In this document: in pieces, positions 49,011 to 60,900 of the stretch
Layout: each line of letters starts with the position of its first letter
Position numbering within the stretch: the first letter of the stretch is position 1
NCBI GenBank assembly: GCA_037576195.1
Contig: CM075101.1
Span: 10,478,001 to 10,542,000 of the forward strand
Direction: 5' to 3'
Length of the DNA: 64,000 nucleotides
From: Phytoseiulus persimilis
Taxonomy: Eukaryota; Arthropoda; Arachnida; Mesostigmata; Phytoseiidae
Notes under the pieces: model-generated
Database searches by the model: none
Seen by the model: the letters and a program-made list of their open reading frames with translations, nothing else
Told to the model about the DNA's origin: nothing
Translations under genes and position numbers: made by a program

Positions 49011-50047
49011 AATCCGGATGCCAACATCCTTCCACGGAGGGAAGAGTTCCTTGCCGCGTCACCAAGGAGCTGCCTCGCGGTCGATCAACCGACTTGTTGT
49101 ACTATTTAATGTCCGGAGGAACAGGAATCTAGCTTACTTGTAAATAGAGTAAGAGAAGTCGTCATTGTATTCAGCACGGCGCCTTGTGAATCTATTCCAT
49201 AACAGAAATGTATACCTCCGAAATACTTCAGGGAATTCATTCCTCCTCACGTTCACCAGGAACTGGTTAAACTTCAGCCAGTCGGTATCGCTCAGTCAGC
49301 TGCCAAACGGTCTACCACCGGATGAGTGATCCCTCTCAGCAAGGAGTACGGAGACGACCGAGCTCGTCCGGTGAAGAGACGGGACGTCATCGTGTTACAT
49401 TTCTCGCGTGTCTCAGGGTCAGGTTTTCGCAGTTTGGCAGGCTTCCCGCCTGACACGCAGGCGAATCGTTTCCTCAAAACCGTTGAGTTCGTAGAACTGA
49501 AGAGCGGTTCAGTTGATTACACTGGTTCGCCAACAAGTACGTGGAACGCGCACACCCGACAACGACCCCCGATGAGCCCCGCTCGTCATCGGCGTTATTC
49601 ACCCTTTCGTGAAATTCGATCACGTTCTGCATGAGCGAGAATCTCTGGAGGACCGCGTTTATGGGGTAATGGTCGGAGCGAGTTATTGAGGTCTTTAAAG
49701 CATGTTTTGTTGAGTTTCAATTCTCTGTTCTGTTGAGAGCGATTGCTGTTATCAAACGAGGAGCTGTTCACCCGAACGGTTCAAGTTCTCGTGGGCAACA
49801 GCTTCCCCGAAAGTGCAAGCCCGAGTGAAGAAGAAGCAGGAGACTCGACTCTGTCGGCACTTACCTAAGATGATAATTTATAAACCTAGCGCTCGGATCA
49901 GGTTTTGTCAGGAGAATGCGGCAACCGCTCAAGGATTTAACGAACGGCCTTGTGAATTGAGCTGAACCCGTGGGTGGAAAATCACCGCCAGCGTTCCGAA
50001 CCATCAAGGAACAGAAATATTTTCTTTTTCCGTAGAGTTCCGATTGG
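49011..50047. other. convergent intergenic region
   Basis: The 3' ends of the ZP gene (plus) and the zinc-finger gene (minus) face each other here. I see no other feature. Confidence 0.5.
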
Positions 50048-50053
50048 TTTATT
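50048..50053 (-). other. polyadenylation signal for the zinc-finger gene
   Basis: AATAAA on the minus strand lies about 50 bp past the zinc-finger stop codon. Confidence 0.6.
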
Positions 50054-50103
50054 CATAGAGAGCTAGAACAGCCTTTTCGGTCACTTCGATCATGGAATAA
50101 TAC

Positions 50104-51578
50104 CTAATCTGAGATAATAGGGGATCCAAGCGCAATCTGTAAATCGGTGCTGGCGTGGACCCTCTCTATATGTCGACGAATATGATTGTGAGTGTAACCA
50201 AAATGATCACATAAACCACATTTGAACTCGCGTAGTCCTTGGTGCCGTTTTTCGTGCAGAACAAGACTTTTTCTATGAGTGAAACGTTTATCACACTGCG
50301 CGCATTGGAATGAAGGTTCTGAATGCACGAGCAAGTGTTTGTTGAGATCTCCTCGAGCGTTGGTTCGATAATCGCATGAATCGCAGGCGAAGGGTCTCAG
50401 GTTCGTATGAGTATGCTTCAAATGACGCTTGAGATGTGCTGTGCGATCGAACCGCTTCTGGCAGTGGGGGCATTCGTGGACAATTGAGCTTTTTGCGTGA
50501 ACCAGTTTCATGTGTGATCGCAAGATGTATTGGTCTTTGTAGATTTTGCCGCATAGCTCGCAATGATTTGGCAGGCGAGCGTCATGTCTTTCATTGTGCC
50601 GTCGCATCTGATTCGCCTGCTCGACAATGAGTCCACACATTTCACAAACCAAATTTGGGTGTTTCCGAACGTGATGCCGGAAAAGTTCGTCCTCGGGAAG
50701 CGTCACATCACATTTCCCGCACACCGTCAATTTGGAGTCTCCAGCAACGTCTTGATGATCTATGCGAAGGTGTTGACTCAAGTGTCTTTCGTAGAAAGAG
50801 TAGAAATCACAGAATGGGCAGTGAACTTCCTCATCCACCAAGCCTCTGATCGTGACTTCTCTGAAGAACTCCGGATCCTCGACGGGGAACGATCTATAGA
50901 CGGGAACCAAAGTGACGTCGTCGACCCAATGCACTGTCCCTTTGAGCACAGCGAGACTCACATTGAGAGTCAGAGGTCCATCCTCGGTGTCCATGTCGAG
51001 TGTGGAGGTCGCGCCATACTCCTCGTGCTGTACAATAGTTTTGAGTATCCGTTCGCCGAGCTGGCTTAACTTCAGGGTGGGCGGGACGTCTTCCAGAGGA
51101 ACTTGGACCAGAACTGAGATGAGCTTGGTGAGAACCAGTAGTGACACGTTCTCTTCAGAGATGGCGCCCTTGGGCGGTCGTCCGGGACCTCTACGTCCGA
51201 GCAAAGCACCCAATGTATTCAAATCCAATTCACCGGGATGTTCTTCCACGGGTTTCAAAGGAATTGCCAAAGCCTGGAAGGGCGAAGAGGAATCTTCAAA
51301 GGACGCATCCAACGATACGCTCCGAAATTCCGAGTTGAGAATAATTATTTGAGACGTATAACGCTTCCGATGGAGGAGCGACATTCCCTCACCTGTTTGG
51401 ACTCAAAATTTATGTGTAGAACATGGGTCACTCCCGCAATTTCCACAACCGAATTGGTTCCCAGACTGATGGCGTTCTGAATATCCAGCTGGAATGTGTC
51501 ATCATCATTGTTCAACGGTAAATTGACAGGATGAACCGAATAACCCTCCTGCGGCGGAGGAGGTATGTCCTCCGGCAT
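50104..51578 (-). CDS. C2H2 zinc-finger protein with eight fingers and AT-hook-like motif
   Basis: This is a likely sequence-specific DNA-binding nuclear protein; I cannot name the orthologue. Exons 51578-51393 and 51273-50104, split by a 119-bp intron with a strong acceptor (CTCTTCGCCCTTCCAG), give 451 residues in phase. The N-terminal exon is acidic. An AT-hook-like core, RRGPGRPPKG, follows near residue 85. The middle region (about 95-210) has no domain I know. Eight C2H2 fingers then run in a row, beginning CPFCDF, CGKCDV, CEMCGL, CELCGK, CPHCQK, CDSCDY, CAQCDK and CGLCDH; most end in HxxxH or HxxxxH. Spacers between several fingers are longer or less conserved than the TGEKP consensus, unlike KRAB-type arrays. 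The upstream ATG (51578) is chosen because the donor after it is good (CAG|GTGAGG); an ATG inside the intron would give a 426-residue form. Confidence 0.93.
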
Positions 51579-54362
51579 GGTACTTCGCGCCTGAAAGTAT
51601 TTGTTCTGGTGAAAACGACGCTAGCACCGTATCAAAACCGCGTCAGCTTCGTTCCAGGGTATGCATTTGAGTCAAGGCCAGGGCAGTGCTTAGAATCGGA
51701 TATGGGGGTGCTGGCTACGCTCCTTTGAATACAGCTTTGAGGGGGATCATTATTCGGTGATTGTAATCGCTGCCCCCTGAGGTAAGCGGGAAACTTGTGC
51801 GTTCCCGCACTACATATGTCATCGAATCTCTCGAAATTTATCGATTTGCACTCTCAAACTCACAACTTCGGCCTGGATTTCACCATCCCCGCTCTGTAAA
51901 AAACTTTCATAGTCCACTGACGGGTCGCTCATCGCCTGGATACTCGAATTAAACCATTATCGTGTCGATCGACGGCCCGCATCTCTCCCTGAAGTAAGGA
52001 ACAATTAGTCAATGTCGATTTCCTTCAACCAACCACGCCCTCAATTCTCTGGAATTCACCATTGAAGATTTCCAACCGTTTGCAGATATGCGGATCCCGC
52101 GTAGACTGGCGATTCCAATGAAATTCCGGGACAACGGACAGTGTAGACCCGCGTAGAGGAGCTCCAGAGCAACGCGAGCCTTGCTGTAGCAGACGGTAGG
52201 TAAACGATGACGATGATCTCTACTTGAAGAGAGAACGCATTGGGGCTGGTGAGGAAACGCTGGATCGCGTTATGTAGCTTCCACCGAGCTCAGAGTAAAC
52301 AGTGGAACCCCGTGTGTAAGACATGTTTCCCTTCTTGAACTCCACCCTGAAGAAGGGAATGGGTCTCCTCCGACGGAAACTTCTATATGAAACTCGACGA
52401 GATCCAACCATACCTCTTCGATCCCAGATTGGGGCCCAATGGCTATGGTTTCCCTCCCTCCCAGTGGGCTCCCGCAGGGATCGAATGAGGGATTTTGAGA
52501 TACGAATTTTATCGCCTCATGGGAGATCGGTCACAAGGAGCTGCCATATCCACGCTTCTTCCCGTGTAGCGGCGATCGGGTCCGGTAGAGCCGCCAAAAT
52601 AAATGTATGGCCTGTTGCGGAGCATCCTCCTGACCCGTGTGGATGCCGTTGCAGCCTCTTCTTCAAGTTGAACCCGTTCTCGGATGCAGACTCATCCTAT
52701 CATGGACGAGAGGAGATTATTCTCATGATGGGAACTAGGAGTGCTTTACTGCATGTCACTCTCCGCTTGGGGGAAACCATGTCATCAGATACGGTACTCA
52801 TCGCGAGCGCCTGTCGAGTTCATTCAGGGCCGTCCAGATCTTCCTCTCAAGTTTATCTAGTTCTACCGCTCGGCATCCCCCACGCGCGAAGTTTGCGGTG
52901 AATCCGAGTGCCCTCTCCAAGCCAGATTAAGCAGACCACACCGAGCGCTCCGCGATCTCACCGATCAATGTGTGCTCCGGGTATCCGGACGTCGCCGAAG
53001 AGCATGCCGTATCCGCTCCATCAGAAGTTCTTCATCAAACCCGCACCTATTCATGGAGTTGTCATAGACTTCATTCTTTGGAAACAACCCTCTCGAATAA
53101 TTTGGCAGCCCTTTGTAATCATCAGCTCACACCTGCTTCTAAGGATGAGCCGGCAATCACATTCCCGCTCATGTTGATGAATTCACTGATCGTTCCGATT
53201 CTCCCCATTTAGTCTCACGCTTCGGTTGCACCACCCGCAGCGAGAAACGCAGCTTGAATGTCTCGCCACCGTCGTTTGTCCATTGTCCATATTGTCTTTC
53301 ATCGTTCTGTCCCCGATCAATCATCATCATTCATCATGATCTACACCAATTCCTTGATACTCTCAGAAGGATTCACACACGATCAAGATAACCGCAATTC
53401 CCTATGGATTGGGATCTTCGAAAGGGATACAATGAAAGAACTGCTCTCCATTTTTGCGATTCTCCGCTGTGCGCCTCTGGAGGTCCGAATCGGCAAAACT
53501 CCTAACATGAGACTCGCCCAAGGGAAGGATCAGAATATTTTCTGGAGCAGATCGGGTAGAGATGGAACGTGAGCAGAAGGCTCACTCTGGATGTCCTTAT
53601 TGCACCGGTGGAACATGCAACGTCGGTGTCAGCCTGAGCGTATGAGGACAATAGACAGCGCTCGGTTGAAAATTCAGAATCGCTCCCTCAATACCGAGTG
53701 TCGGAACACTTCATTTTGCGTGGATTCGCGCCTCCAAGTGCCCGGTCGCCGAGGATTTTCACTGTGTAGTAGTGCAAGATCGCGAATAACATGCAGGATC
53801 AACGTTCCGGCCGTTAGAAGAGGGCTCCGTCGGTTAATGTTCTCCTCTTCTCACGATCATATGTAGTCTGTGGTTCGGAAACGGCTCTCTACACAAAACG
53901 CCGTGATCCTACATTGATGTTGTCCTTCCGAGAACTTGAGCTTCCCTATCCGAGGTAAGACTGCGAGTGGTCATTTACCGGGATACCGAATATTATGTTC
54001 TGCTGAGAAATGGAACGCGAGTATACTCGGACATCGATCGGGGAGGGGGGCTTTGTCGAATCTCGTGTATACCGGCCTTGTCACGGGAGGAAATGAGAGG
54101 TGTCCCAGCCTGAAGTACAAAATTCGCCTACACAGAGCCCGAGAGTTTTCCGTGGAAGGTTATTCTCCCGCGCGGCGATTTCTATTCCGATTCTGCGGAC
54201 ACTCGCGCGGACCCTGTGGCTAAAATCATTGCGTTGTAGGGCTTTAAGCCTAGTCTCGTTCGAATCCTAGTACATGCTCTGGCGTTACGGGGCCAAGAGA
54301 CCTCAAATGTTCTCATCCCGACTAACTCCCCACTTCAGCTGAACACTACCTCTTGCGGCCAA
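51579..54362. other. no secure gene
   Basis: A 192-codon plus frame (52323-52901) has no recognised domain. An inverted match, CCCTTCTTGAAC with GAAGAAGGG, occurs at about 52329-52358. Nothing else is supported. Confidence 0.4.
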
Positions 54363-56232
54363 ATGGCAGTTTCCCTTTGGAGATCCCGTCTCAGCGCCCT
54401 GATCTACCGGCAAGTCGTTGCGACTGTTGTACACCAGCGTTCGCAGAGAAATTACGCCGTCGATGAGAAAGAAATCACCGTGGCGCGGCGGAAAAACAGT
54501 TTTGCGGTCGAGAGCGATGCAGTCAAAGATAAGCGACTTTTCATGGAATTGGTAGAGAGGTTCAAAGTCGCAAACCCGAACCGCAGAGGGCACGTGGAGT
54601 TCATCACTGTCGCTCTGAAGCACCTCGAAGAGTTCCAGGTCAGTGGCTCTACTTCATCCGGAGCATGAGCGTTGTTCTCCAACGCTCCGGAAGTTCTTCA
54701 TTCAGGAAGTTACTCCGATTGGTTTCGAATTGACTGCCTCGTAATGAATCCGACTCATTTTGATTCCAGGTTCACAGAGACATCGAAGCGTACAGAGCTC
54801 TGTTGGATCTTTTCCCGACGCAGAAGTTCAGGCCAAAGAACTTAACCCAGGCAACGTTCTACCATTTTCCGCGCCATCAAGATTGCGCACTTGATCTCCT
54901 GACAACGATGAGCGTGCACAGTGTGATACCGGACAGAGACTTCCGGGGCCTGGTTCTCGATGTTTTCGGGCCGGAAACGCACGTAAGATTTCGGATGGCC
55001 CACCCCCAGCGATGAAAGCCTTGCGACGGGTTTCTAAATTATTTCCTCCGTGGTCGACAGGTGTTCAAGAAGTTGTCGCGGATGATGTTCTGGATGCCGA
55101 AATTCAAAAACGCCTCACCTTACCCCCTGCCGAGAAATCTACCGAGGGATCCAAAGGAGCTGGCTATACTAGGCATAAAAAGAATAACGGGGGTCGATCC
55201 CGCGACCGAGATCGACATTTTCGAATGTAGCCGACTCGAGGAATCGCTGGATAAAACCTGGGTTGTGTCCGGACAAAGCTGGAAGGTGAATTTACTCGGA
55301 GATGTGGAGGGGAAGGTGCATAGGGAGTGTTGAGCGGGAAGCACTCCTGGATCGAACCTTTCTCAATCGATAACCACCGTTGTTAATAGACATAATGCTA
55401 GCATTGAACGTTGAAGATGGAAGATGAGATCAAGCTAATCTGGAATGTTGCTCCATCGCAGCAACGGGATCTCCTACTTCAAGAAAAAGGGAAAGTGCCG
55501 TTGCGAATCGAAGGACCGTTCACGCTCTGGATGAGGCCCCGAGCTATCCAATATTTCACTTTACTTGGAGAGCCGCGGATAAAACCTGAAGTCAGCATCG
55601 ACACAGATGGTGAGTTAGTATTTCCCTCTGTTGCTTCCCTGAGCCCTTCGTCGGATACCGAGAGCTGGTCGATCTTGAAAGCAGATGCCTCATTTAGATG
55701 CTCAGGGATTTTCCAAAAGAGGATAGGAACCATGGTAAAGGTCGTCTCGAACTCGCCCTATGCTCGCCGTATGATAATAAGCGCTTTGAACCGAGTCCCC
55801 AGTTCTTTCCTGGACAAGGAATTCCCCCGTTGCATTCCTCACCCGAGCAAAAGTAGGGAGGATCTCGTTCTTCCAGATGATTTCCTTGATCACTCCATTT
55901 GAAACTATCTTCGTTCCACAGATGTGGCCGATATGAGATTGAGATTTTTCGGCGAGAAGGACGAACCGTCGAAAGATATCACGAATCTGCCCTGCGTACA
56001 CGAACAGCTCGACGGAACTGTATTTGCTTGCTGTGCGACTGGAACTTCTTCAAGAGATTCATTACTTTCATGGTTACGATTTTTGCAGCAGAAGAATCCA
56101 ATTTTAGAGAAACTTCCAACGGTCTTCAAGTTGAAAGCACCTTCGGATGCTCTCGTGAATGTTGATCTTCCCAATAGATCGAGTGGATCGCACGTGAATT
56201 CTGCACGCGTCGGAGTCGATACGAATGGATGA
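54363..56232 (+). CDS. ECSIT: ECSIT, mitochondrial complex I assembly and Toll-pathway adaptor
   Basis: ECSIT is a mitochondrial factor of the complex I assembly (MCIA) complex and, in the cytosol, a TRAF6-binding adaptor in Toll/IL-1 signalling. Five exons, 54363-54638, 54770-54982, 55061-55285, 55462-55609 and 55922-56232, join in phase to 390 residues (human 431). The first 32 residues are basic and lack acids, as expected of a mitochondrial presequence (LWRSRLSALIYRQ, RSQRNYA). The conserved N-terminal ECSIT domain contains RRGHVEFITVALKHLEEF, HRDIEAYRALLDLFP and FWMPKFKNASPYPLPRNLP. The C-terminal domain has the block VPLRIEGPFTLWMR and, after the last intron, GTVFACCATGTSSRDSLLSW. The last intron (312 bp) stays open in frame for much of its length, so a naive reading overextends exon 4; phase and similarity favour the spliced form. 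The final 25 residues are polar and less conserved. Confidence 0.95.
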
Positions 56233-56255
56233 GAACTTCGGCAGCAGACTCGGTG

Positions 56256-56261
56256 AATAAA
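56256..56261 (+). other. polyadenylation signal for ECSIT
   Basis: AATAAA begins 24 bp after the ECSIT stop codon. Confidence 0.6.
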
Positions 56262-57585
56262 TTGTAGCTGATGTGTAAAATCGTGTTTTGGCCCACCGGT
56301 TCAACCTCGGATGATTGATACGGAGTTTCCTCCGAATTCATTGAATCCCCTTCGGACGACTGTTTCCGATGAAACCGTTCGCATCCCTGCAGAGCACCAC
56401 TGGGAGACAATTCGCTTTCCATCTTCGGAGAAGGGAGGCTTGCAGACTCGGCTCATTTGGGTGTTCATGTCAAAATCCCCGATTTGTCCCCGATTCAGAC
56501 CGAAAGTTCGGGCGGAGCGCCCATCATAGCCGGAGCGCTGTGGTAAGGCAACCCAGCAAGAGAAGAGGGCCCTGGAGAGTCATTCCGCAACGTTCGTTAT
56601 CGTCGTCGATTCTAACGAAGCTTTGTTTCCCCGGTGATTCTCACTTCAAGTGCAGTCACTGGGTCGCTCAATCGCCTCGAGAATGATTCGCAAGAGTTTA
56701 TCGAGGATACGAAAAAGGGAGATGATTCTCAAGGTATATGATATTTTCGAATTCACAGACGCGTCTCATGGAACATGAATGGGGGTGTACCAGTTTTTTT
56801 CTCGCTCGAGGCTAAACCGATCCGATATCACTTTAGAGGAAAGATGGAGAATGCGCAGTGCAATTCCACCGAGGCGGACTGATTCCGTCAATGAATCTTC
56901 CGCAGCGAACCTCGACCATTTCTTTGATCGCTGGGCCGTGATGCCGTACAGGTTCCGAATTTCCGAAGCCTCTCGCTTCATGGAGGACGCATACTCATGC
57001 CAAACTCCGAGAAAGACTTCAACTTTACACCAGCATGGGCGATGGTAGTGCTGTTCCCCCGACTACCGAGAACTGTCAAGACAGCGGAGAATACAAGTGA
57101 TTTCGTGAGGCTCAGTGCTGCCACAATAATGATTTGAAAGCTGCCCCTGAAGTCGCTTGGGAGCCGCCCGGAGCGGTCCTAGGTCACAGTGCGCTTCTCC
57201 AGCGTTTTCGCGTATTCAGGAACCACATGCAGCCTGATTCCGAAATACCTTTTGAAAAGTTTGGGAAACTCTAGCTGTGTTTTTTGCGTAGAGGATCTTC
57301 TCCGTTCCATTGTCGGCAAGCAGCGGGGATTCGGTGGTTTTTCCCCTCTGCCGCTAGGCTTGAGATGCGTAGAACTGGGAAACCATCCTTCTGCAAGGTC
57401 CTACGGGTGGCTCTCGAAGAGCGACCTTCGAAGTCTTCACGGGTCCACCTTGCCTCCGACAATTTGGGCTTCGCGATCACTCTCTGATATGTCGATGCTC
57501 CGGCAAGAGATGAAACTACGCTACCCGATACATCGATCATCGGATATTCATTCAGAATCCGAGCCAGGAGAACGCTGCGAATATT
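56262..57585. other. no feature seen
   Basis: Short frames only, on both strands, without motifs. Confidence 0.4.
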
Positions 57586-57915
57586 TTAACAACTCAGTTC
57601 TGGCCCGGGGTTTTCATCAATCATTGGTTGAATGGGATCTCCCGTAGGCTCAGCTGTGCTCCGGGGGTGCAGACAACAAGACTCGATCCAGGACCATGGC
57701 AGCGAACCTCGCCCTTGAAGTATTTCCTGCCTATTCAGTTTAACAAAGCGGCTTCGCAATGTCACACGAGTGCAGATTATTCTGGGCGGGGACCAGAGCT
57801 GTGCTGTGTCGACCGCCCGCTTAGAGACCTCCCGGCGCTCCAACGACTCTTCGTTTTCTTTGTCGTCACTCGCAGCCAGCAGCAGCACCACACACAGCCG
57901 GAGTACTTTCAGCAT
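57586..57915 (-). CDS. candidate small secreted peptide precursor
   Basis: The frame from ATG 57915 starts with an excellent signal peptide (MLKVLRLCVVLLLAAS). An acidic spacer (DDKENEESLERRE) and a dibasic site in EVSKRAVDTAQLW follow, the layout of a prepropeptide. Beyond about residue 50 the sequence becomes less convincing, and a donor such as CTC|GTGTGA near 57760 may end a first exon there, with the remainder being intron read-through. I do not recognise a known peptide family, and no downstream exon is identified. It may also be a chance hydrophobic frame. Confidence 0.35.
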   Translation of the reverse strand: MLKVLRLCVVLLLAASDDKENEESLERREVSKRAVDTAQLWSPPRIICTRVTLRSRFVKLNRQEILQGRGSLPWSWIESCCLHPRSTAEPTGDPIQPMIDENPGPELSC

Positions 57916-60900
57916 AGAGCTCGTCGTCTGGGCGTTGGCGCATAGACAAAGGAGTAACACTGTGAGTATCTTTCCGGTACATTTCGAGGCAGAGGTGAAG
58001 TTACAGCTGGTGTGGGTCTTCAGAGTGCCTGAGTCGGTGATCGAACATCTTATTGCTGGTAGGCAATTATAATGTGTGTGCGTGTGTGTTTGCTGCTAGT
58101 GTCTCCTCGTAGACGCTGCCGCACTGAAGTATTGATCGGAACGAGAGCTCGGTGGCCCGGGTGGTGTACCGTACATGCGAGCATGTTGAGGGCTCCTGAC
58201 GTTCCTGAATGACAGCGAAGCCAACCATCAGTATGGGTGTTGCTCACTTGAATTCATCATAGTGACCTTCGTGGAGAAAGAACCCCTAACCCAGTCAGTT
58301 CGGCGGTAACGCGGCCATCTTGAACTCCGGAGTCCAGGCTCTGCACTCGGCGGACAGGTTCTGTGTCTGAAGGCTGAGAAGCGAATCCGGAGGTCAGTGT
58401 TGCCATCGATGTGCCAGCTTGAAACTTCCATGAAAACGAATGGCACAACCCTGTCCGAGCCGAACAGGGCTCACTTTGAGCTTTGGGCGGTTCCCGTCTT
58501 GTCAGACGGAATGTCATGCACCGTGAGCCGGTATCCCCCATTCACCCCTCACTTTGAACTCCCTGCGCGAAACTGTTCCGGGTCGTAAGTGAGCGCGATT
58601 CCGTAATCTATCGGTTTATTGCCGTAGGCTGGCATACCAGCTCTAGCCACCCGTTTCGACGTGTGACCAAAGACTTCCAAAACATTGTTGGGCGACCTCT
58701 AGGGCCTCAGACTGCCGGAGCCTCTGCCAGTTGTCTTCCCGATCTGCGGAAAGAACATCTCTCGATGTTGTAGTTGGCATTTGTCTTTAGTGGACACATA
58801 ACCTTAGTAGATGGTGAGAAAGTGTGCACGCAGACCGGGTGTAGGTTGAGAGAATATAATTTCTGCATGGCTGGTTTGGATGTTTCCAACTATCGCTATT
58901 CCGCTATGCTCCGATCAAAGTTCCTGGTCGGGCTATGGGATGAATAATCACGGTCCATAATCAGCACTCGTAGGTCGGTAGACTGGATCGACAGCAGTGC
59001 CACGGCGTTACATTTTCCTGGAGCCTTCTGTCGGTATTTTGGGATAGCCTTCTAAAGAAAGCTCAATGGATGCGACGAGACCCGCTATGGATATTCAGAA
59101 AGAGGATAGCGGGAGCATGGAATCTAGGGCCGGAGGGATTCTAGATCGGTAGAATTTCGATGTTTCCGGCAGAGATTCCCCAGCATCTAATTCTCGGAGA
59201 TGAGTGCGCTCCTCCGCGAGCCCGAGACGTCCCTGAATCATGCGATAGCGTGCGAGACTGACCGAGGCCTTGCCAAAGCTGATGTCATACTTCTGTGAAG
59301 TGTGCCGGTGTACCCATGCGCGTACACCGCTGATCACAGAGGAAAATGGGAACTCCATGCCAACATCTAGAGTGTCGAGCGTCGTCGGATGCCGGCTCTG
59401 GTGGGGTTGCTCTCAACCGGCTCTCCGGGCTGATAAATGTCTTTCGCGGTGGATGGGAGGCCAGCAGACAAGTGGTAGACACCTATATGAATTCTCACGA
59501 GCTGTTGCGAGAAATGCGCGAACGATCTGAAGGGGCTCAGTGTCGAGACTCAGTCAACGGTGGTGGAACAGTTCAGCTAGTGATCATATGACAATCCGTT
59601 CGATGATCCTGTGCAGCACATCGTGGTGCATGACAGCGCTTCCGAGCTATGCCATAGAATCTAGCTGGAATTGTATAATTCCCTCAGTTGCTGAATCTAA
59701 TTCTGTGAAGATCCTTTCAGCTTCAGGAAGTTTTTCTCCTCACAATAAATCCGTGTCGGAATGCGCGCACTCTAAGCTCAACCGAGTCATGCTCCGGACT
59801 GTCATTGATTGTATCAAACGCACAGACTCATCCACTGATTGTTGGTGTTGTATGAGCGCTGATTGTTCCGAAGGTCTTTTGGCTTCGTTAGGAGCCGCGT
59901 GTGTGAAAGAGGAAAGCAGCGAAAAATCTGTTTTTCTCAATGCTCCTTTCGATACGTGGAACATCATTCAGATGTAGTGAGTCGATTCCGAGCACTGCGT
60001 CTGAGAAGTGGGAGCGAGTATATTAGTGGAACTCGCGAATTCGGATACCGACGGGAAAGGCTCTATGTCGGAATCGATATTGCTAACATGGTTCCCTTGA
60101 ATTCAGTTTTAATTCCGTTTTGGAGCTTTGGAACACATTGGGAAGCTCTTCGTTGGATTCCTTTCCGATTACTTGTCCCGCTCGTCACTGTCTTGGAGAA
60201 CAATCACTTTCGAACGGTCACGACGATCTTTATCATCCACAAGATAGCTCCTCAAGTTATACTTGTGGAACAAGCAGGGGATCGAGTGCATGATTATGAC
60301 AACGGGAAATATTTCTCGACGGACCGGAGCGATGAATGGTTCGACTCAATAAACACCATACAGGTGACGTCAAGCGCCGCGCATGTTTTTACGGTCGGGC
60401 GAGCGGACGCACGTTCCTCGGATCATATTCATTGGGTGTCAGTCAGCTGGCTGGGGTTGGGCCGGTCGGGTCGGGGTCTGGGTGATTGTGTCTTCACACC
60501 GCCCAGCAACGTGGTGACGCCAAACGCCATAGAGTCTGCGTCTGTGCGTTAGTATGTGAGCGACTGAGTGCGGCAGTCTGTGTGTTCACGTGTCCTTGGT
60601 TCTCGTTGAGCAAAATGGCACGCCCAGAGCTGGTCTCCGTCGGCTTGTTGACCGACTTGGCAGAATGTGTAGTGTGAGCTACAACTCTCTACAGCAAACT
60701 CATCATGGCTCGGCACTCTGGATCTTGACAGACGAATCATCATCGTCATCTCGACTTCCTTCCCGCGTGGCCGTTGAGTCATGGTCTGCCGCGAACTGAA
60801 CAATAAACATCGATCATCTTCATCGGTATTTCTGGTTGCCGCCGTGGTCCTTATCGCTTCCGCGCGATAGCTGGGATTATCAGAACCGTTATCGGGATCA

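Noticed and set aside
50563-51352. Long plus-strand frames antisense to the zinc-finger gene
   Set aside because: They mirror a well-supported minus-strand gene; their openness follows from its codon composition.
54210-54290. tRNA-like B-box (GTTCGAATCC)
   Set aside because: The five bases on either side do not pair as a T-stem and no matching A-box or acceptor stem could be drawn.
55610-55921. Reading ECSIT exon 4 straight through the following intron
   Set aside because: The donor GTGAGT at 55610 and the acceptor ending at 55921 restore phase and rejoin conserved ECSIT sequence; the read-through stretch has no family match.
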